A DNA stretch of 42,345 bases from Planctomycetota bacterium (GTDB taxonomy: Bacteria > Planctomycetota > B15-G4 > JADJEK01). Within the stretch, counting starts at the first letter, position 1; every line of letters starts with the position of its first letter. The stretch covers positions 1-42,345 of the forward strand of contig JACQZJ010000067.1 of NCBI GenBank assembly GCA_016213895.1, written 5' to 3'. A program made the translations under genes and the position numbers. The notes under the pieces were generated by a model that was not told the origin of the DNA, ran no database searches, and worked only from the letters and a program-made list of their open reading frames with translations. This document shows, in pieces, positions 25,397 to 34,160 of the stretch.

Positions 25397-26610
25397 GACG
25401 GTCCTCCCGTCTTCTCGCAGGAATCGAAAGGCGGCGCGCTGGTCAAGCGGCCCGCGCTCACCGCCGCCGTGATGCGGACCAGGACGCTGTAGGAGAGCAA
25501 ACCAACGGCCAGCACGCCCAGGCATACCAGCGCCTCGTTCAAGGTCGGCGCGTATTCCACCACCTCGCCGAGCGGCGAGGGAACGAACGCGGGCGTGATC
25601 CGACCAACGGCCTCCTCGACGAGGACGCCGGCGAGGCCGGCGCCGCAGGCAAAGGCCAGGACCTTCCGCCGCGACCAGGCGGACAGCCAGAACAGGGACA
25701 CGGCGAGGAGCTTGAGCGCGAGCGCGGTCCAGATCCACGGCGCCAGGACGAAGCGGCCGTCGAGCCCGAAGTAGAGATACGTCATGGACGGACGCGGCGC
25801 CGCGCGGCCGAGGAACTCGAGCAGGAGCGCGACGGCGCACAGCAACAGGTCCGCGCACAGGGCGGCAACCAGGAGCGCGCGCAGCAGGCGCAGCGCACGC
25901 GCGCCCGCCTCGCCCGCGGCGCAGAGCATGCCGCTCGCGAGCAGCGTGAGCAGCAGCACGGCCGGCGCCGCGGCGCAGGCCGCGGCCGCGAAGCGCAACG
26001 CGCCGAGCGGCGTTTCCCAGAAGGCGCGCCCGCCGAGGCCGACGTAGAGGAACGATGCCGCCGACTGGGCGCCGAAGGCCCAGAGGACCGCGAGCAGCGC
26101 AAAGGGCAGGAGGAGCGCGCGGCCGGGGCGCCGGCCCAAGTAGGCGCAGTAGACCAGGCTGCCCCAGACATGCAGATTCAGTAGCAGGAACACGCCGAGG
26201 GCCAGGACGTGCCAGGGCAGCTCCACCAGAATGTGCAGCACGCGGTCCGGACGCCCGGTGTCGGCGATCACGAAGCCAGCGGCCGCGAGTACGCACGCCA
26301 CGGCGAGCGCCGCGCCGAGGAGCGCGAGATCGAGGAGGTCCTGGCCGCGCAGGAAGTAGAGCGGCAGGACGAGCAGCACGGCCGCGCAGGCGGTGCCCAC
26401 GGCCAGGGCGAAGCCCGCGATGTAGATCCCCCAGGTGACGTGGTCGGAGAGGCCGGTGGTCGCCAGGCCCGCGGTCCACTGCCGCGCGCCGGCGTTCACG
26501 CCGACCAGCGCCGCGGCCGTGAGCGCGAACATCCACGCCTGGTAGCGTCCGCCGCCCGCGAAGCTCAGAACGAAGGAGCGGCCGAGGAAACGCAGGTAGC
26601 CGCGCATCAT
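25393..26610 (-). CDS. nrfD: NrfD/PsrC-type quinone-interacting membrane subunit
   Basis: 405 residues with about ten hydrophobic segments, as usual for NrfD/PsrC proteins, which bind quinol at the periplasmic side of the membrane and pass electrons to a ferredoxin subunit. Family features: an N-terminal WGIYIAGFALAVG segment after helix 1-2, paired helices and a VLAFACGAGLAGVLVEEA helix near the end. The ATG overlaps the ferredoxin stop in an ATGA, and its own stop overlaps the next ATG the same way. Gene symbol by family only; its physiological acceptor is inferred from the neighbouring cytochromes. Confidence 0.88.
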   Translation of the reverse strand: MMRGYLRFLGRSFVLSFAGGGRYQAWMFALTAAALVGVNAGARQWTAGLATTGLSDHVTWGIYIAGFALAVGTACAAVLLVLPLYFLRGQDLLDLALLGAALAVACVLAAAGFVIADTGRPDRVLHILVELPWHVLALGVFLLLNLHVWGSLVYCAYLGRRPGRALLLPFALLAVLWAFGAQSAASFLYVGLGGRAFWETPLGALRFAAAACAAAPAVLLLTLLASGMLCAAGEAGARALRLLRALLVAALCADLLLCAVALLLEFLGRAAPRPSMTYLYFGLDGRFVLAPWIWTALALKLLAVSLFWLSAWSRRKVLAFACGAGLAGVLVEEAVGRITPAFVPSPLGEVVEYAPTLNEALVCLGVLAVGLLSYSVLVRITAAVSAGRLTSAPPFDSCEKTGGPS

Positions 26611-27563
26611 TCGCGATCCGGCCCGGGCGCCGCCGGAGAGGCGCGCGCGCTGTCCTCGCCGGCGTAGTAGTAGAAGCGCGGCAGGGTGCCGAGCTCGGGC
26701 TTGAGCACGAACACGCGCTTGTGCGCCAGGATCCAGGCCAGCTCGCCGCCCTCGTCCAGGACGTCGCCGAACTTGCGGGCGCCGTTGGGACAGGCCTCGA
26801 CGCAGGCCGGCTGGAGTCCGGCGCGCGTGCGGTGCAGGCAGAAGTGGCACTTCTCCACCACGCCGGCCGAGCGCGGCCGATTCGCCAGGTAGTCCATGCG
26901 CGCATTGAGCGCGGAGGAGGGTACGGCGGGCGGCGCGAAGTTGAAGCGCCGCGCCCAGTACGGGCACGCGGCCATACAGAGGCGGCAGCCAATGCACCAG
27001 TCGTAGTCGATGACGACCACGCCGTCCGGCTCCTGCCAGGTGGCGCCCACCGGGCAGGCGCTCACGCAGGGCGGGTCCGCGCACTGCTGGCACTGAATCG
27101 GCAGGTAGTAGCGCCCGGCGCGCGGCAGGCGCTCGTGCTCGTAGTGATGGTCGCCCTGAGCGAGGTCGAGGCTGCCCTCGGGCAGCTCCAGCACGCGGAT
27201 GTACTGGATCTCCGGGTCGCGGCTGGCGTTGTTCTCCGCGGCGCAGGCGTGCACGCAGCGCCGGCAGCCCACGCACTTGTCGATATCGAGGGCGAAGGCG
27301 AACTCGACGCCTGGCAGGGCCTTGTGGTCATTGACCTCGGCCCGCACGCCGTGGCGCTCCAGCACCTCCGCCTCGACGCGCGCCAGGACCTGCTTCAGTT
27401 CCTCCGGGGTCATGCGCAGGTAGTGCGGCTGCAGCAGCCTCTCCAGGCTGAAACCCGTCGCCGCGCCCTTGCCGAGGGGAGCGAGGCTGGCCGCGGCGGC
27501 CGCGAGACCGCCCGCGCCGCCGAGGGCGCCGCGCAGGAACGCGCGCCGCGAGGGAGCGCTCAT
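26607..27563 (-). CDS. nrfC: Tat-exported ferredoxin subunit with four [4Fe-4S] sites (NrfC-like)
   Basis: 318 residues. A twin-arginine signal (RRAFLRG at about 6-12, then a hydrophobic Ala/Leu stretch) exports the folded protein. Four cysteine clusters follow: CVGCRRCVHAC, CQQCADPPCVSACP, CIGCRLCMAACPY and CHFCLHRTR...CVEACP, the standard four-cluster electron wire of NrfC/PsrB/HmcB-type subunits, placed between NrfD and a periplasmic partner. The start ATG overlaps the stop of the tetraheme cytochrome (ATGA), so the four genes are translated as a unit. A region of about 60 residues between the signal and the first cluster is unassigned. Confidence 0.92.
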   Translation of the reverse strand: MSAPSRRAFLRGALGGAGGLAAAAASLAPLGKGAATGFSLERLLQPHYLRMTPEELKQVLARVEAEVLERHGVRAEVNDHKALPGVEFAFALDIDKCVGCRRCVHACAAENNASRDPEIQYIRVLELPEGSLDLAQGDHHYEHERLPRAGRYYLPIQCQQCADPPCVSACPVGATWQEPDGVVVIDYDWCIGCRLCMAACPYWARRFNFAPPAVPSSALNARMDYLANRPRSAGVVEKCHFCLHRTRAGLQPACVEACPNGARKFGDVLDEGGELAWILAHKRVFVLKPELGTLPRFYYYAGEDSARASPAAPGPDRE

Positions 27564-28237
27564 CGCCCGCCCTCCGCGCGCGCGGCGCGCGGCTCTCCCA
27601 TGCGCAGCGTGCGCGGGCCGGGGAGGGGCCGCACCTCGTCCATCACGGGCAGGCGCGGGACGTGCGGATCGTGGCACTCCAGGCAGCCGAGGTGGCGCAC
27701 GGCGCCGAAGCGCGCGTCCCAGCCTCCGTCCGCGCGGCCGTGCAGGCCGTGCTCGAAGTCTCCGCGCACTTCCTCGTGGCACTCCAGGCAATGACGGAGC
27801 GACTCGCTGTAGGGCAAGGGCGTGCCGTCCTTCAGCCGCAGGAGGTCGTAGCCCGGCTCGAGGTGGCAGGCGCGGCAGGCCACGATGTCTCCGTGCTCGA
27901 CAACCACGCTCTGGTGCTGCAGCCGCAGCGGCGCGGGATCGGCCGCGCGCGGGCGGAAGAGGCGATGGCAGTCGGAGCAGGATCTGAGGAAGCCGTTGAC
28001 CTTGGCGCCCTGCGGGCCGGCGAGAACGGAGCGCGGCAACGACCCGAGGAGCACGGGCTCGGTCGCCCCGGCGCCCCGCAGATCGGGAATGACGGCGAGA
28101 TTCGGCCCCCAGACGAACCAGGCCGCGAGACCGAGGAAGCCGGCGCCGAAGAGGCATGCGCGCCAATCGCCGGGCAGAGCGGCGCCGCTCGCTCGGCTGT
28201 CGGTCGCTGCCCCAACGTTGCACTTCGCGGTACGCAC
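27560..28237 (-). CDS. membrane-anchored tetraheme cytochrome c
   Basis: 225 residues. An N-terminal membrane segment (about 28-50) anchors a periplasmic domain with four CxxCH sites (CSDCH, CRACH, CLECH, CLECH) and further His residues able to act as distal ligands. It is the first gene of the electron-transfer operon and likely passes electrons between the Fe-S subunit and the octaheme cytochrome. Start uncertain: GTG at 28237 has only a weak site. It is divergent from the M28 peptidase; the two share a 71-nt promoter gap where no clear boxes are visible. Confidence 0.85.
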   Translation of the reverse strand: MRTAKCNVGAATDSRASGAALPGDWRACLFGAGFLGLAAWFVWGPNLAVIPDLRGAGATEPVLLGSLPRSVLAGPQGAKVNGFLRSCSDCHRLFRPRAADPAPLRLQHQSVVVEHGDIVACRACHLEPGYDLLRLKDGTPLPYSESLRHCLECHEEVRGDFEHGLHGRADGGWDARFGAVRHLGCLECHDPHVPRLPVMDEVRPLPGPRTLRMGEPRAARAEGGR

Positions 28238-28308
28238 TTCTGACCTGCAGGCAACGGTACGAGGTCGCAGCGGCGGTTCAAGGAGGTATCCTTCGGAGCG
28301 AGGACCCC

Positions 28309-30486
28309 ATGCGCAGGTTCGAATCCACCCCGATCACCGCGGCGTCCCTTACCCTCTCCTGGGCCCTCCTGTTCGCCGCACCGGCTGGCGCCCAGCCCGT
28401 CACCGTCGACCCGCGCGTCAGCTCCCTCGTGGCCCAGGTGAGCAAGGGCAACATCCAGAACGCGGTCAGCCAGCTCTCGTCCTTCCACACGCGCCGCTCC
28501 GACCAGCCCGAGGCCCTGCTGGCGAAGAACTGGCTCGTGGCGCGCTTCCAGGCCATTCCCGGCGTGACGGTGACGACCGAGACCTTCCAGGCCGGCTACG
28601 CGCCGAACATCATCTGCGAGCTCCCGGGAGCCACCCACCCGGAGAGGATCCTCGTGCTCGGGGCGCACTACGACTCGATCAACGAGGGGGGAGCAGAGAA
28701 GCCCGCGCCCGGCGCCGATGACAACGCCTCGGGAGCGGCCGGCCTCCTCGAGGCCGCGCGCGTGCTCGCCCAGGGCCAGTTCGAAGCCACGATCCGCGTC
28801 GTGCTGTTCGCGGCCGAGGAGTTCAACCTCGACGGATCGAGCGCCGACGCCCAGGGCCTGGTCGACTCGGGCGCGCAGGTTCTCGGCATGTTGAACCTGG
28901 ACATGATCTCGTACCGGCAGGCGGGCGACGCGTACGACGTCGACTTCATCCTGGGCGCCACCGACACGGACCTGACCCAGTTCTGCATGGACGTGACCAG
29001 CGCGTACCTTCCCTGGCTGGGAGTAAAAAGCGGGTTCGACGACGCCGGGGACTCCGATCACCACTCGTACCAGAGCCGCGGCATCCCCTCTGTCTTCTTC
29101 TTCGAGGACTTCAACCACTTCTCGCCCTGGATCCACACCGCCAAGGACGCGACGGGCAAGAGCGCGAACGACTTCGACCTCGCGCATGACATCACGCGGT
29201 CCCTGGTGGCGAGCGCGGCGTCGCTCGCTCAGCCCGTCGACCTCGACATCCTGCACGCGCCGCTCGCCGGCTCGGCCGATTCCGGCGGGCCCTACGCGAC
29301 GAGCGCGACGGTCGCCTCCTTCACCTCCTACGCCGTCGCCTCGGTCGATCTGGTCTACCGCGCCGGCGCCGGAGCGTGGACCACGACCGCGATGGTGAAG
29401 TCTGCGACGACGGGCGCATGGCTCGGGTCGATCCCGGGACTGCCCGGGCACGGCAACGTCGACTACTACATCCACGCCACCGACTCCGCCGGGTACGCCG
29501 AGTGGACGCCCGAGGCGAAGAGGCCGGGGGACGCGTGCTTCAGGTTCAAGGTCGGGACGATCACCCCGATCTTCCAGGACGACTTCGAGGCGCCGGGCGA
29601 GAACGGATGGGTGAGCGTCAAGGAGAAGAAGGAAGACGACTGGCAGAAGGGCAAGCCGCAGGGCGCCTCCGGCTTCGATCCGTCGGCGGCGGCGAGCGGC
29701 CACAGCGCGCGGGGCAACGACCTCGGCCTCGCCGGGCTCAACGGCAAGTACAAGGCCAAGGTCGAGAACTACCTCGAGTCGCCGCCGATCGACTGCACCG
29801 GCCGGACCGGCGTCCTCTTGCGCTACCAGCGCTGGCTCACGGTCGAGGACGGCTTCTACGACCAGGCCCGGATCAAGGTCAACAACCAGACGGTATGGAC
29901 GAACGCCAAGACGCCGGGAGGCGGCGCGCAGCACACCGTCGACAAGGCGTGGACCCTGCACGAGGTCGACGTTTCCGCCCTGGCCGACGACAACCCGTCG
30001 GTGCGCGTGCGCTTCCAGCTCAAGAGCGACGGCGGGCTGCAGTTCGGCGGCTGGACGCTGGACGACTTCCGGCTCGTCACGGTCGGCGACGGCACGGTCG
30101 CTCCTCTCGTCGCCTCGCGCTCGTGCCTCTCCGCCGCGCAGGGCGGCACGGTCCAGTTCTCCATCGACGCCGGAGCGCAGCACGCGCACCGGCCCTACAT
30201 CGTGGGAATCAGCGGAACGGGCTCGGCTCCCGCCACGGTGGTGGACGGGACTCCAATTCCGCTCGTCTTCGACGCGGTGACGCAGGCCGGTCTGCAGTTG
30301 ATGAACTCGCAGATCCTCGCGGACTTCGGCGGCACGCTCTCCGCGACCGGGACCGCCACGGCGACGCTGGCCCTGCCGGGCGGCTCCGTTCCGGCCCTGG
30401 CCGGGCTCCGCTTCCACTTCGCCGCGTTCACCCTGGCGCCCGTCACCTGGGCGTCGAACGCCGTCTCGCTCGAGTTCGGCCTCTGA
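28309..30486 (+). CDS. secreted M28 aminopeptidase with C-terminal beta domains
   Basis: 725 residues: signal peptide (1-27, ends GAQ), then an M28 zinc peptidase domain (about 45-310) with all ligand segments present: GAHYDS, the bridging Asp in PGADDNASG, AAEEFNLDGSS, NLDMISY and SDHHSYQSRGIPS. These bacterial leucine-aminopeptidase-like enzymes release N-terminal residues outside the cell. A fibronectin-like strand region, a jelly-roll/MAM-like part (LLRYQRWLTVEDGFYDQARI...GGWTLDDF, about 430-590) and a final beta domain like the tail of the propeller protein follow. ATG follows a GAGGA site; an AAGGAGG at 28280-28286 has no start codon at useful distance. Confidence 0.92.
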   Translation: MRRFESTPITAASLTLSWALLFAAPAGAQPVTVDPRVSSLVAQVSKGNIQNAVSQLSSFHTRRSDQPEALLAKNWLVARFQAIPGVTVTTETFQAGYAPNIICELPGATHPERILVLGAHYDSINEGGAEKPAPGADDNASGAAGLLEAARVLAQGQFEATIRVVLFAAEEFNLDGSSADAQGLVDSGAQVLGMLNLDMISYRQAGDAYDVDFILGATDTDLTQFCMDVTSAYLPWLGVKSGFDDAGDSDHHSYQSRGIPSVFFFEDFNHFSPWIHTAKDATGKSANDFDLAHDITRSLVASAASLAQPVDLDILHAPLAGSADSGGPYATSATVASFTSYAVASVDLVYRAGAGAWTTTAMVKSATTGAWLGSIPGLPGHGNVDYYIHATDSAGYAEWTPEAKRPGDACFRFKVGTITPIFQDDFEAPGENGWVSVKEKKEDDWQKGKPQGASGFDPSAAASGHSARGNDLGLAGLNGKYKAKVENYLESPPIDCTGRTGVLLRYQRWLTVEDGFYDQARIKVNNQTVWTNAKTPGGGAQHTVDKAWTLHEVDVSALADDNPSVRVRFQLKSDGGLQFGGWTLDDFRLVTVGDGTVAPLVASRSCLSAAQGGTVQFSIDAGAQHAHRPYIVGISGTGSAPATVVDGTPIPLVFDAVTQAGLQLMNSQILADFGGTLSATGTATATLALPGGSVPALAGLRFHFAAFTLAPVTWASNAVSLEFGL

Positions 30487-30538
30487 GCGACCGGGGTTCT
30501 CCGACCGAGAGACGAGACGCCGGCCGGCGTGCTCAGAG
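30481..30538. terminator. inverted repeats across two convergent stop codons
   Basis: CTCTGAGC (30481-30488) and GCTCAGAG (30531-30538) are perfect complements, each containing the stop of one M28 gene. Inside, ACGCCGGCCGGCGT (30517-30530) is a perfect 14-bp palindrome. Likely a shared terminator. Confidence 0.45.
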
Positions 30539-33028
30539 CTGGAAGGTGCGCTTCACGTGCACGCTGTCCGGCACGTTCGGGTAGGGCATGACGTCCTCCG
30601 GGCGCGGCGCCCACTCGGCGCCGGGCAGCTCGGGCAGGCCGTCGCTGGTCACGACCGTGACGGCTTCCACCGGTTCCTTGGTGCGGAAGACGAGCTTCAG
30701 CAGGACGCCCGCGGCGGGCGGCGCGACGAAGCGCAGCGCCACTCCGGCCGCGGTCTCCCGCCGCGGTGCGCCCGCGCCTGCTCCCGCGCGCAGCACCTCC
30801 TTGCCATCCACCTCGAGCAGGCGCGCAGGCACGCCTGCGGCGATCGAGAGAAAGACGCTGCGCGTGCCGGGCGGCGCGAGCAGGCGCAGCACGCAAGAGC
30901 GCTCCTCCGGCGTCTCCACCAGCTCCTCCAGGTCGAACTGCGCCGCGGGCAGCGTCGCGACCGGCGCCGCCGAGACCAGGCACTCGGCGTGCAGGAACGG
31001 CAGCACCTCCTCGAGCGTGCGCAGGCGCGGTTCGGAGGCGTGGAACTGGACCGACCAGTCGTTCAGCTCCTGGTCGAGGGTGGCGAAGAACGCCCGCCCC
31101 GCGTCCGCGTCGAGGCAGTAGAGCGCGCTGTCGCGGCGCGGGTGGCGCGCGTCGACGTCGGTGCGGAGCGCCGCGCCGAGCAGAACCAGGAATCCCGCGA
31201 CCGCGGCTCCTCCGCAGAGGGGCCAGCGCCGCGGCGCGGTCATGAGCGCCAGCAGGGGAGCGAGCAGGCCGAGGAGGAGCACTGCGGCCGCCACGAGCAG
31301 CCAGGCCGCCTCGAGCGTCAGCGCCTGATGCAGCATCCCGAGGAGCGGCGTCACGAGCACGATGCCGGGCAGGATGGCGAGGCAGACGAGCACGCCCTGC
31401 GCCGGCCCGAACGACCGGTTGCGCGGCCGCAGCACCAACAGGCCGAGGCCCGCCGCGGCGAAGAGGAGCGGCCAGGAGAAGACGTACGCTCCCTCGGGCA
31501 GGAATACGCCGCTGGCGAGCGCAAGCGCCGCCCACCAGAGGAGCGCGCCGCACCACAGGCCCTCGACCTTGCACAGCCCGCGCGCGCGGGAGAACACGAG
31601 GGAGCAGAGCGCGACCACGAGCAGCAGCAGCCCGGCGGCCAAGAGGTCCCCGTGGTCGAGGAGGATCCAGCGCGCCCGCGAGGCCGGCGCGCCCGCGCCG
31701 CAGAACAGCTCGCGCACCAGGAAGGCGAGCAGGACCGAGAGCGCCGCCGCGACGAGCACGGCCAGGAAGCCCACGAGAACAGCGCCCCACGCGATCCAGC
31801 GGCGGCGCACGCCGGCGAACAGGGCGAGCAGAAGAGCGAGCGCGCTCAGCGCGCAGAGAGGCCGCGCCAGCGCCGCGGGATAGCGCACCACGAAGGCGCG
31901 CAGCACGCTGAAGTAGACGCTGCGCCCCCGCGGCGCTTGCGCGAGATCCGCGGCGCCGAGGCGGCGCGCCAGGGCGAGAGCCGCTCCGCCCTGGTGCTGC
32001 ACGCTGCCCGGCGCGAGCAGGTCCGGCCGGTCGAGCATGCTGTGGTAGCTGCAAAGCCCGCCGATGAAGGCGAAGTTCAGTCCCGGGATCCCCTGCTCCT
32101 TGAAGACCGTCAAGTCGGTGTCGTTCGGCATGGCGCCGTAGATCGCGCTGGCGAGCGAGCTGGCCAGCGGGTCCGGCGCCACGGCCGCGAGCGCCTCGAT
32201 GAGCGCGGCGTCCTCGCCGCTCGTCTCGAACATGATCGCCGGCCCCCTCTGTCCCCGCGCCTCGAAGTTCAGCACCGCGCCCACCCGCGCCGCGAGCGGG
32301 TGCTCCCGCAGGAACGCGCACGCGCCGAGGAGCCCGACCTCCTCGGCGTCCGTGACCACGAACAGGACGTCGTTCGGGAGGGGCGCGGACGCCCTGAGCG
32401 CACGCGCCGTCTCGAGCAGCACCGCCACGCCCGACGCGTCGTCCGCGGCGCCCGGTCCGGTGGCCGCGGAGTCGTAGTGCGCGACCAGCGCTACGGCCTT
32501 GCCGCCGGGACGCGTCCCGGCGAGACGGGCCACGACGTTCTGCACCGCGGCCGCGAGCACGCTCCGCGCCGAGGCCTGGAGCGCGACGCTCGCCTCCTGG
32601 ACGTCGACCTCGAGGCCCAGCTCCTGGAAGCACTCGACCAGGTAGGCGCGCACTCGGGCGTGCTCCTCGGAGCCCACGGGATGGGGGCGCGCGGCCAGGA
32701 CGCGCACGTGCGCCAGCGCGCGCTCGGCCGAGAAGCACTCGGCGGGGGCGCTGGCCGGGACGGGCGCGGGCGCGCGCAGCTCCCGCGTCGCCACGACCGT
32801 CGCGGCGGCGACCAGGGCGAAGGCAGCCGCGGCGCACAGGCCGGCGCGCCTCAAGACGCCGCGCCTCCCGCGCGCGGATCGCGGCAGCCGCGCCTGGAGA
32901 GCGCGGCGGACCAGGCAAGCAAGGGGGTTCTCACGGCGCGGCAACCTACCAGACGAGGGGCCGGCCGCGGCAGCCGGTTCTGCGCATCGCGACGGACCCG
33001 CAGCCCTGCGCTCCTCCGCCGGCTGCAT
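30533..33028 (-). CDS. membrane M28 peptidase (ERMP1/Fxna-like)
   Basis: 831 residues from the ATG at 33028. An N-terminal membrane segment precedes a periplasmic M28 domain with the ligands VAHYDS, GAADDASG, TDAEEVGLLG, NFEARG and YHSMLDRPD, followed by about 8-9 hydrophobic segments and a final soluble beta-rich domain of about 200 residues. This is the layout of ERMP1/Fxna-like proteins; their substrates are mostly unknown. The start is uncertain: a GGGAGG is only 2 nt from the ATG, and the first membrane segment begins some 50 residues later. It is convergent with the secreted M28 peptidase and divergent from ferrochelatase. Confidence 0.85.
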   Translation of the reverse strand: MQPAEERRAAGPSRCAEPAAAAGPSSGRLPRRENPLACLVRRALQARLPRSARGRRGVLRRAGLCAAAAFALVAAATVVATRELRAPAPVPASAPAECFSAERALAHVRVLAARPHPVGSEEHARVRAYLVECFQELGLEVDVQEASVALQASARSVLAAAVQNVVARLAGTRPGGKAVALVAHYDSAATGPGAADDASGVAVLLETARALRASAPLPNDVLFVVTDAEEVGLLGACAFLREHPLAARVGAVLNFEARGQRGPAIMFETSGEDAALIEALAAVAPDPLASSLASAIYGAMPNDTDLTVFKEQGIPGLNFAFIGGLCSYHSMLDRPDLLAPGSVQHQGGAALALARRLGAADLAQAPRGRSVYFSVLRAFVVRYPAALARPLCALSALALLLALFAGVRRRWIAWGAVLVGFLAVLVAAALSVLLAFLVRELFCGAGAPASRARWILLDHGDLLAAGLLLLVVALCSLVFSRARGLCKVEGLWCGALLWWAALALASGVFLPEGAYVFSWPLLFAAAGLGLLVLRPRNRSFGPAQGVLVCLAILPGIVLVTPLLGMLHQALTLEAAWLLVAAAVLLLGLLAPLLALMTAPRRWPLCGGAAVAGFLVLLGAALRTDVDARHPRRDSALYCLDADAGRAFFATLDQELNDWSVQFHASEPRLRTLEEVLPFLHAECLVSAAPVATLPAAQFDLEELVETPEERSCVLRLLAPPGTRSVFLSIAAGVPARLLEVDGKEVLRAGAGAGAPRRETAAGVALRFVAPPAAGVLLKLVFRTKEPVEAVTVVTSDGLPELPGAEWAPRPEDVMPYPNVPDSVHVKRTFQL

Positions 33029-33095
33029 CGCCTCCCGCCCGCACCGAACCAGTTCGGACTGGACACGCGCTGCCCCGCGCGGCTTGCATCTCGGC

Positions 33096-34136
33096 ATGGC
33101 CGCCGGCCGCACCGGAGCGCTCCTCGTCCACCTCGGCACGCCCGCCGCGCCCACGCGCGCGGCCGTCTGCAGCTACCTGCGCGAGTTCCTCTCCGATCCG
33201 AGGGTGCTCGACATGCACCCGCTGGCCCGCTTCCTGCTGCTGCGGCTCGTCATCCTGCCGTTGCGCTCGCCGCGCTCGGCGGCCGCCTATCGCAGGATCT
33301 GGACGGCGGAGGGCTCGCCGCTCCTGGTGCATGGCCTCGCCCTGCGCGACCGCCTGCGCGAGCGGCTGCCGGACATGCCCTTCGAGCTGGCCATGCGCTA
33401 CGGCGCCCCGCGCCTCGAGCACGGGCTCGCGGCGCTTGCCGCCGCGGGGTGCGAGCGGGTCGTGGTCTTCCCCCTCTACCCGCAGCACGCCGAAAGCACG
33501 TCCGGCTCGGCCGAGGCCGCGGCACGCCGGCATGCCCGCGCCTACTTCGAGGACGAGGCGGTCTCTCTCGTCCCGCCCTTCTTCGCGGACGCGGGCTTCC
33601 TCGCCGCATGCGCCGCGGCCGTCGGGCCAGCGCTCGAGCGCTTCTCGCCCGACCACGTCCTCTTCAGCTGCCACGGCCTGCCGGAGCGCCAGGTGCGCGC
33701 CGCCGACCCCACGCGCGGGCGCTGCCTCGTTGCCCCGGACTGCTGCGCGGAACTCGGCACCGAGAACAGCCGCTGCTATCGCGCTCAGTGCTTGGCGACC
33801 ACGCGCGCCCTGGCCTTGCGCCTGGGACTCGCGCCCGGGAGCCACGGCACGTCCTTCCAGTCGCGCCTGGGCAGGGCGCGCTGGATCGGCCCAGCCACGA
33901 GCGAGGCGCTCGCCGCGCTGGCCGCGCGCGGCCAGAAGAGGGTGCTGGTCTTCTGCCCCTCGTTCACGGCCGACTGCCTGGAGACGCTGGAGGAGATCGG
34001 CGTGCGCGAAGCGGAGCGCTTCCGCGCCCGCGGCGGCGAGGCCCTGGAGCTGGTTCCCGCGCTCAACTCCCGGCCGGAGTGGGTCGAGGCAGCGGCGCAC
34101 CTGCTGCTCCGCGCGCGCGCCGAGCGCTCCCCGTAG
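33096..34136 (+). CDS. hemH: ferrochelatase
   Basis: 346 residues. Inserts Fe2+ into protoporphyrin (or coproporphyrin) at the end of heme synthesis. Seen: the N-terminal ALLVHLGTP, the VFPLYPQHAESTSGS region, the catalytic His193 in FSCHGLPE, the Gln/Ser segment FQSRLGRARWI and the conserved Glu296 in CPSFTADCLETLEEIG. Length fits bacterial ferrochelatases. Two cysteines near CLVAPDCCAELG and two more after it could hold a [2Fe-2S] cluster as in some lineages, but the pattern is not conclusive. ATG chosen just before the first strand. No other heme gene is adjacent; the multiheme operon 5 kb away is a likely consumer. Confidence 0.92.
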   Translation: MAAGRTGALLVHLGTPAAPTRAAVCSYLREFLSDPRVLDMHPLARFLLLRLVILPLRSPRSAAAYRRIWTAEGSPLLVHGLALRDRLRERLPDMPFELAMRYGAPRLEHGLAALAAAGCERVVVFPLYPQHAESTSGSAEAAARRHARAYFEDEAVSLVPPFFADAGFLAACAAAVGPALERFSPDHVLFSCHGLPERQVRAADPTRGRCLVAPDCCAELGTENSRCYRAQCLATTRALALRLGLAPGSHGTSFQSRLGRARWIGPATSEALAALAARGQKRVLVFCPSFTADCLETLEEIGVREAERFRARGGEALELVPALNSRPEWVEAAAHLLLRARAERSP

Positions 34137-34160
34137 AGGCGAGGCCCGGCGCGCTTGCCG

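Noticed and set aside
28280-28286. Perfect AAGGAGG suggesting an earlier start for the M28 peptidase
   Set aside because: No ATG, GTG or TTG 4-12 nt downstream in frame; the ATG at 28309 begins the signal peptide.
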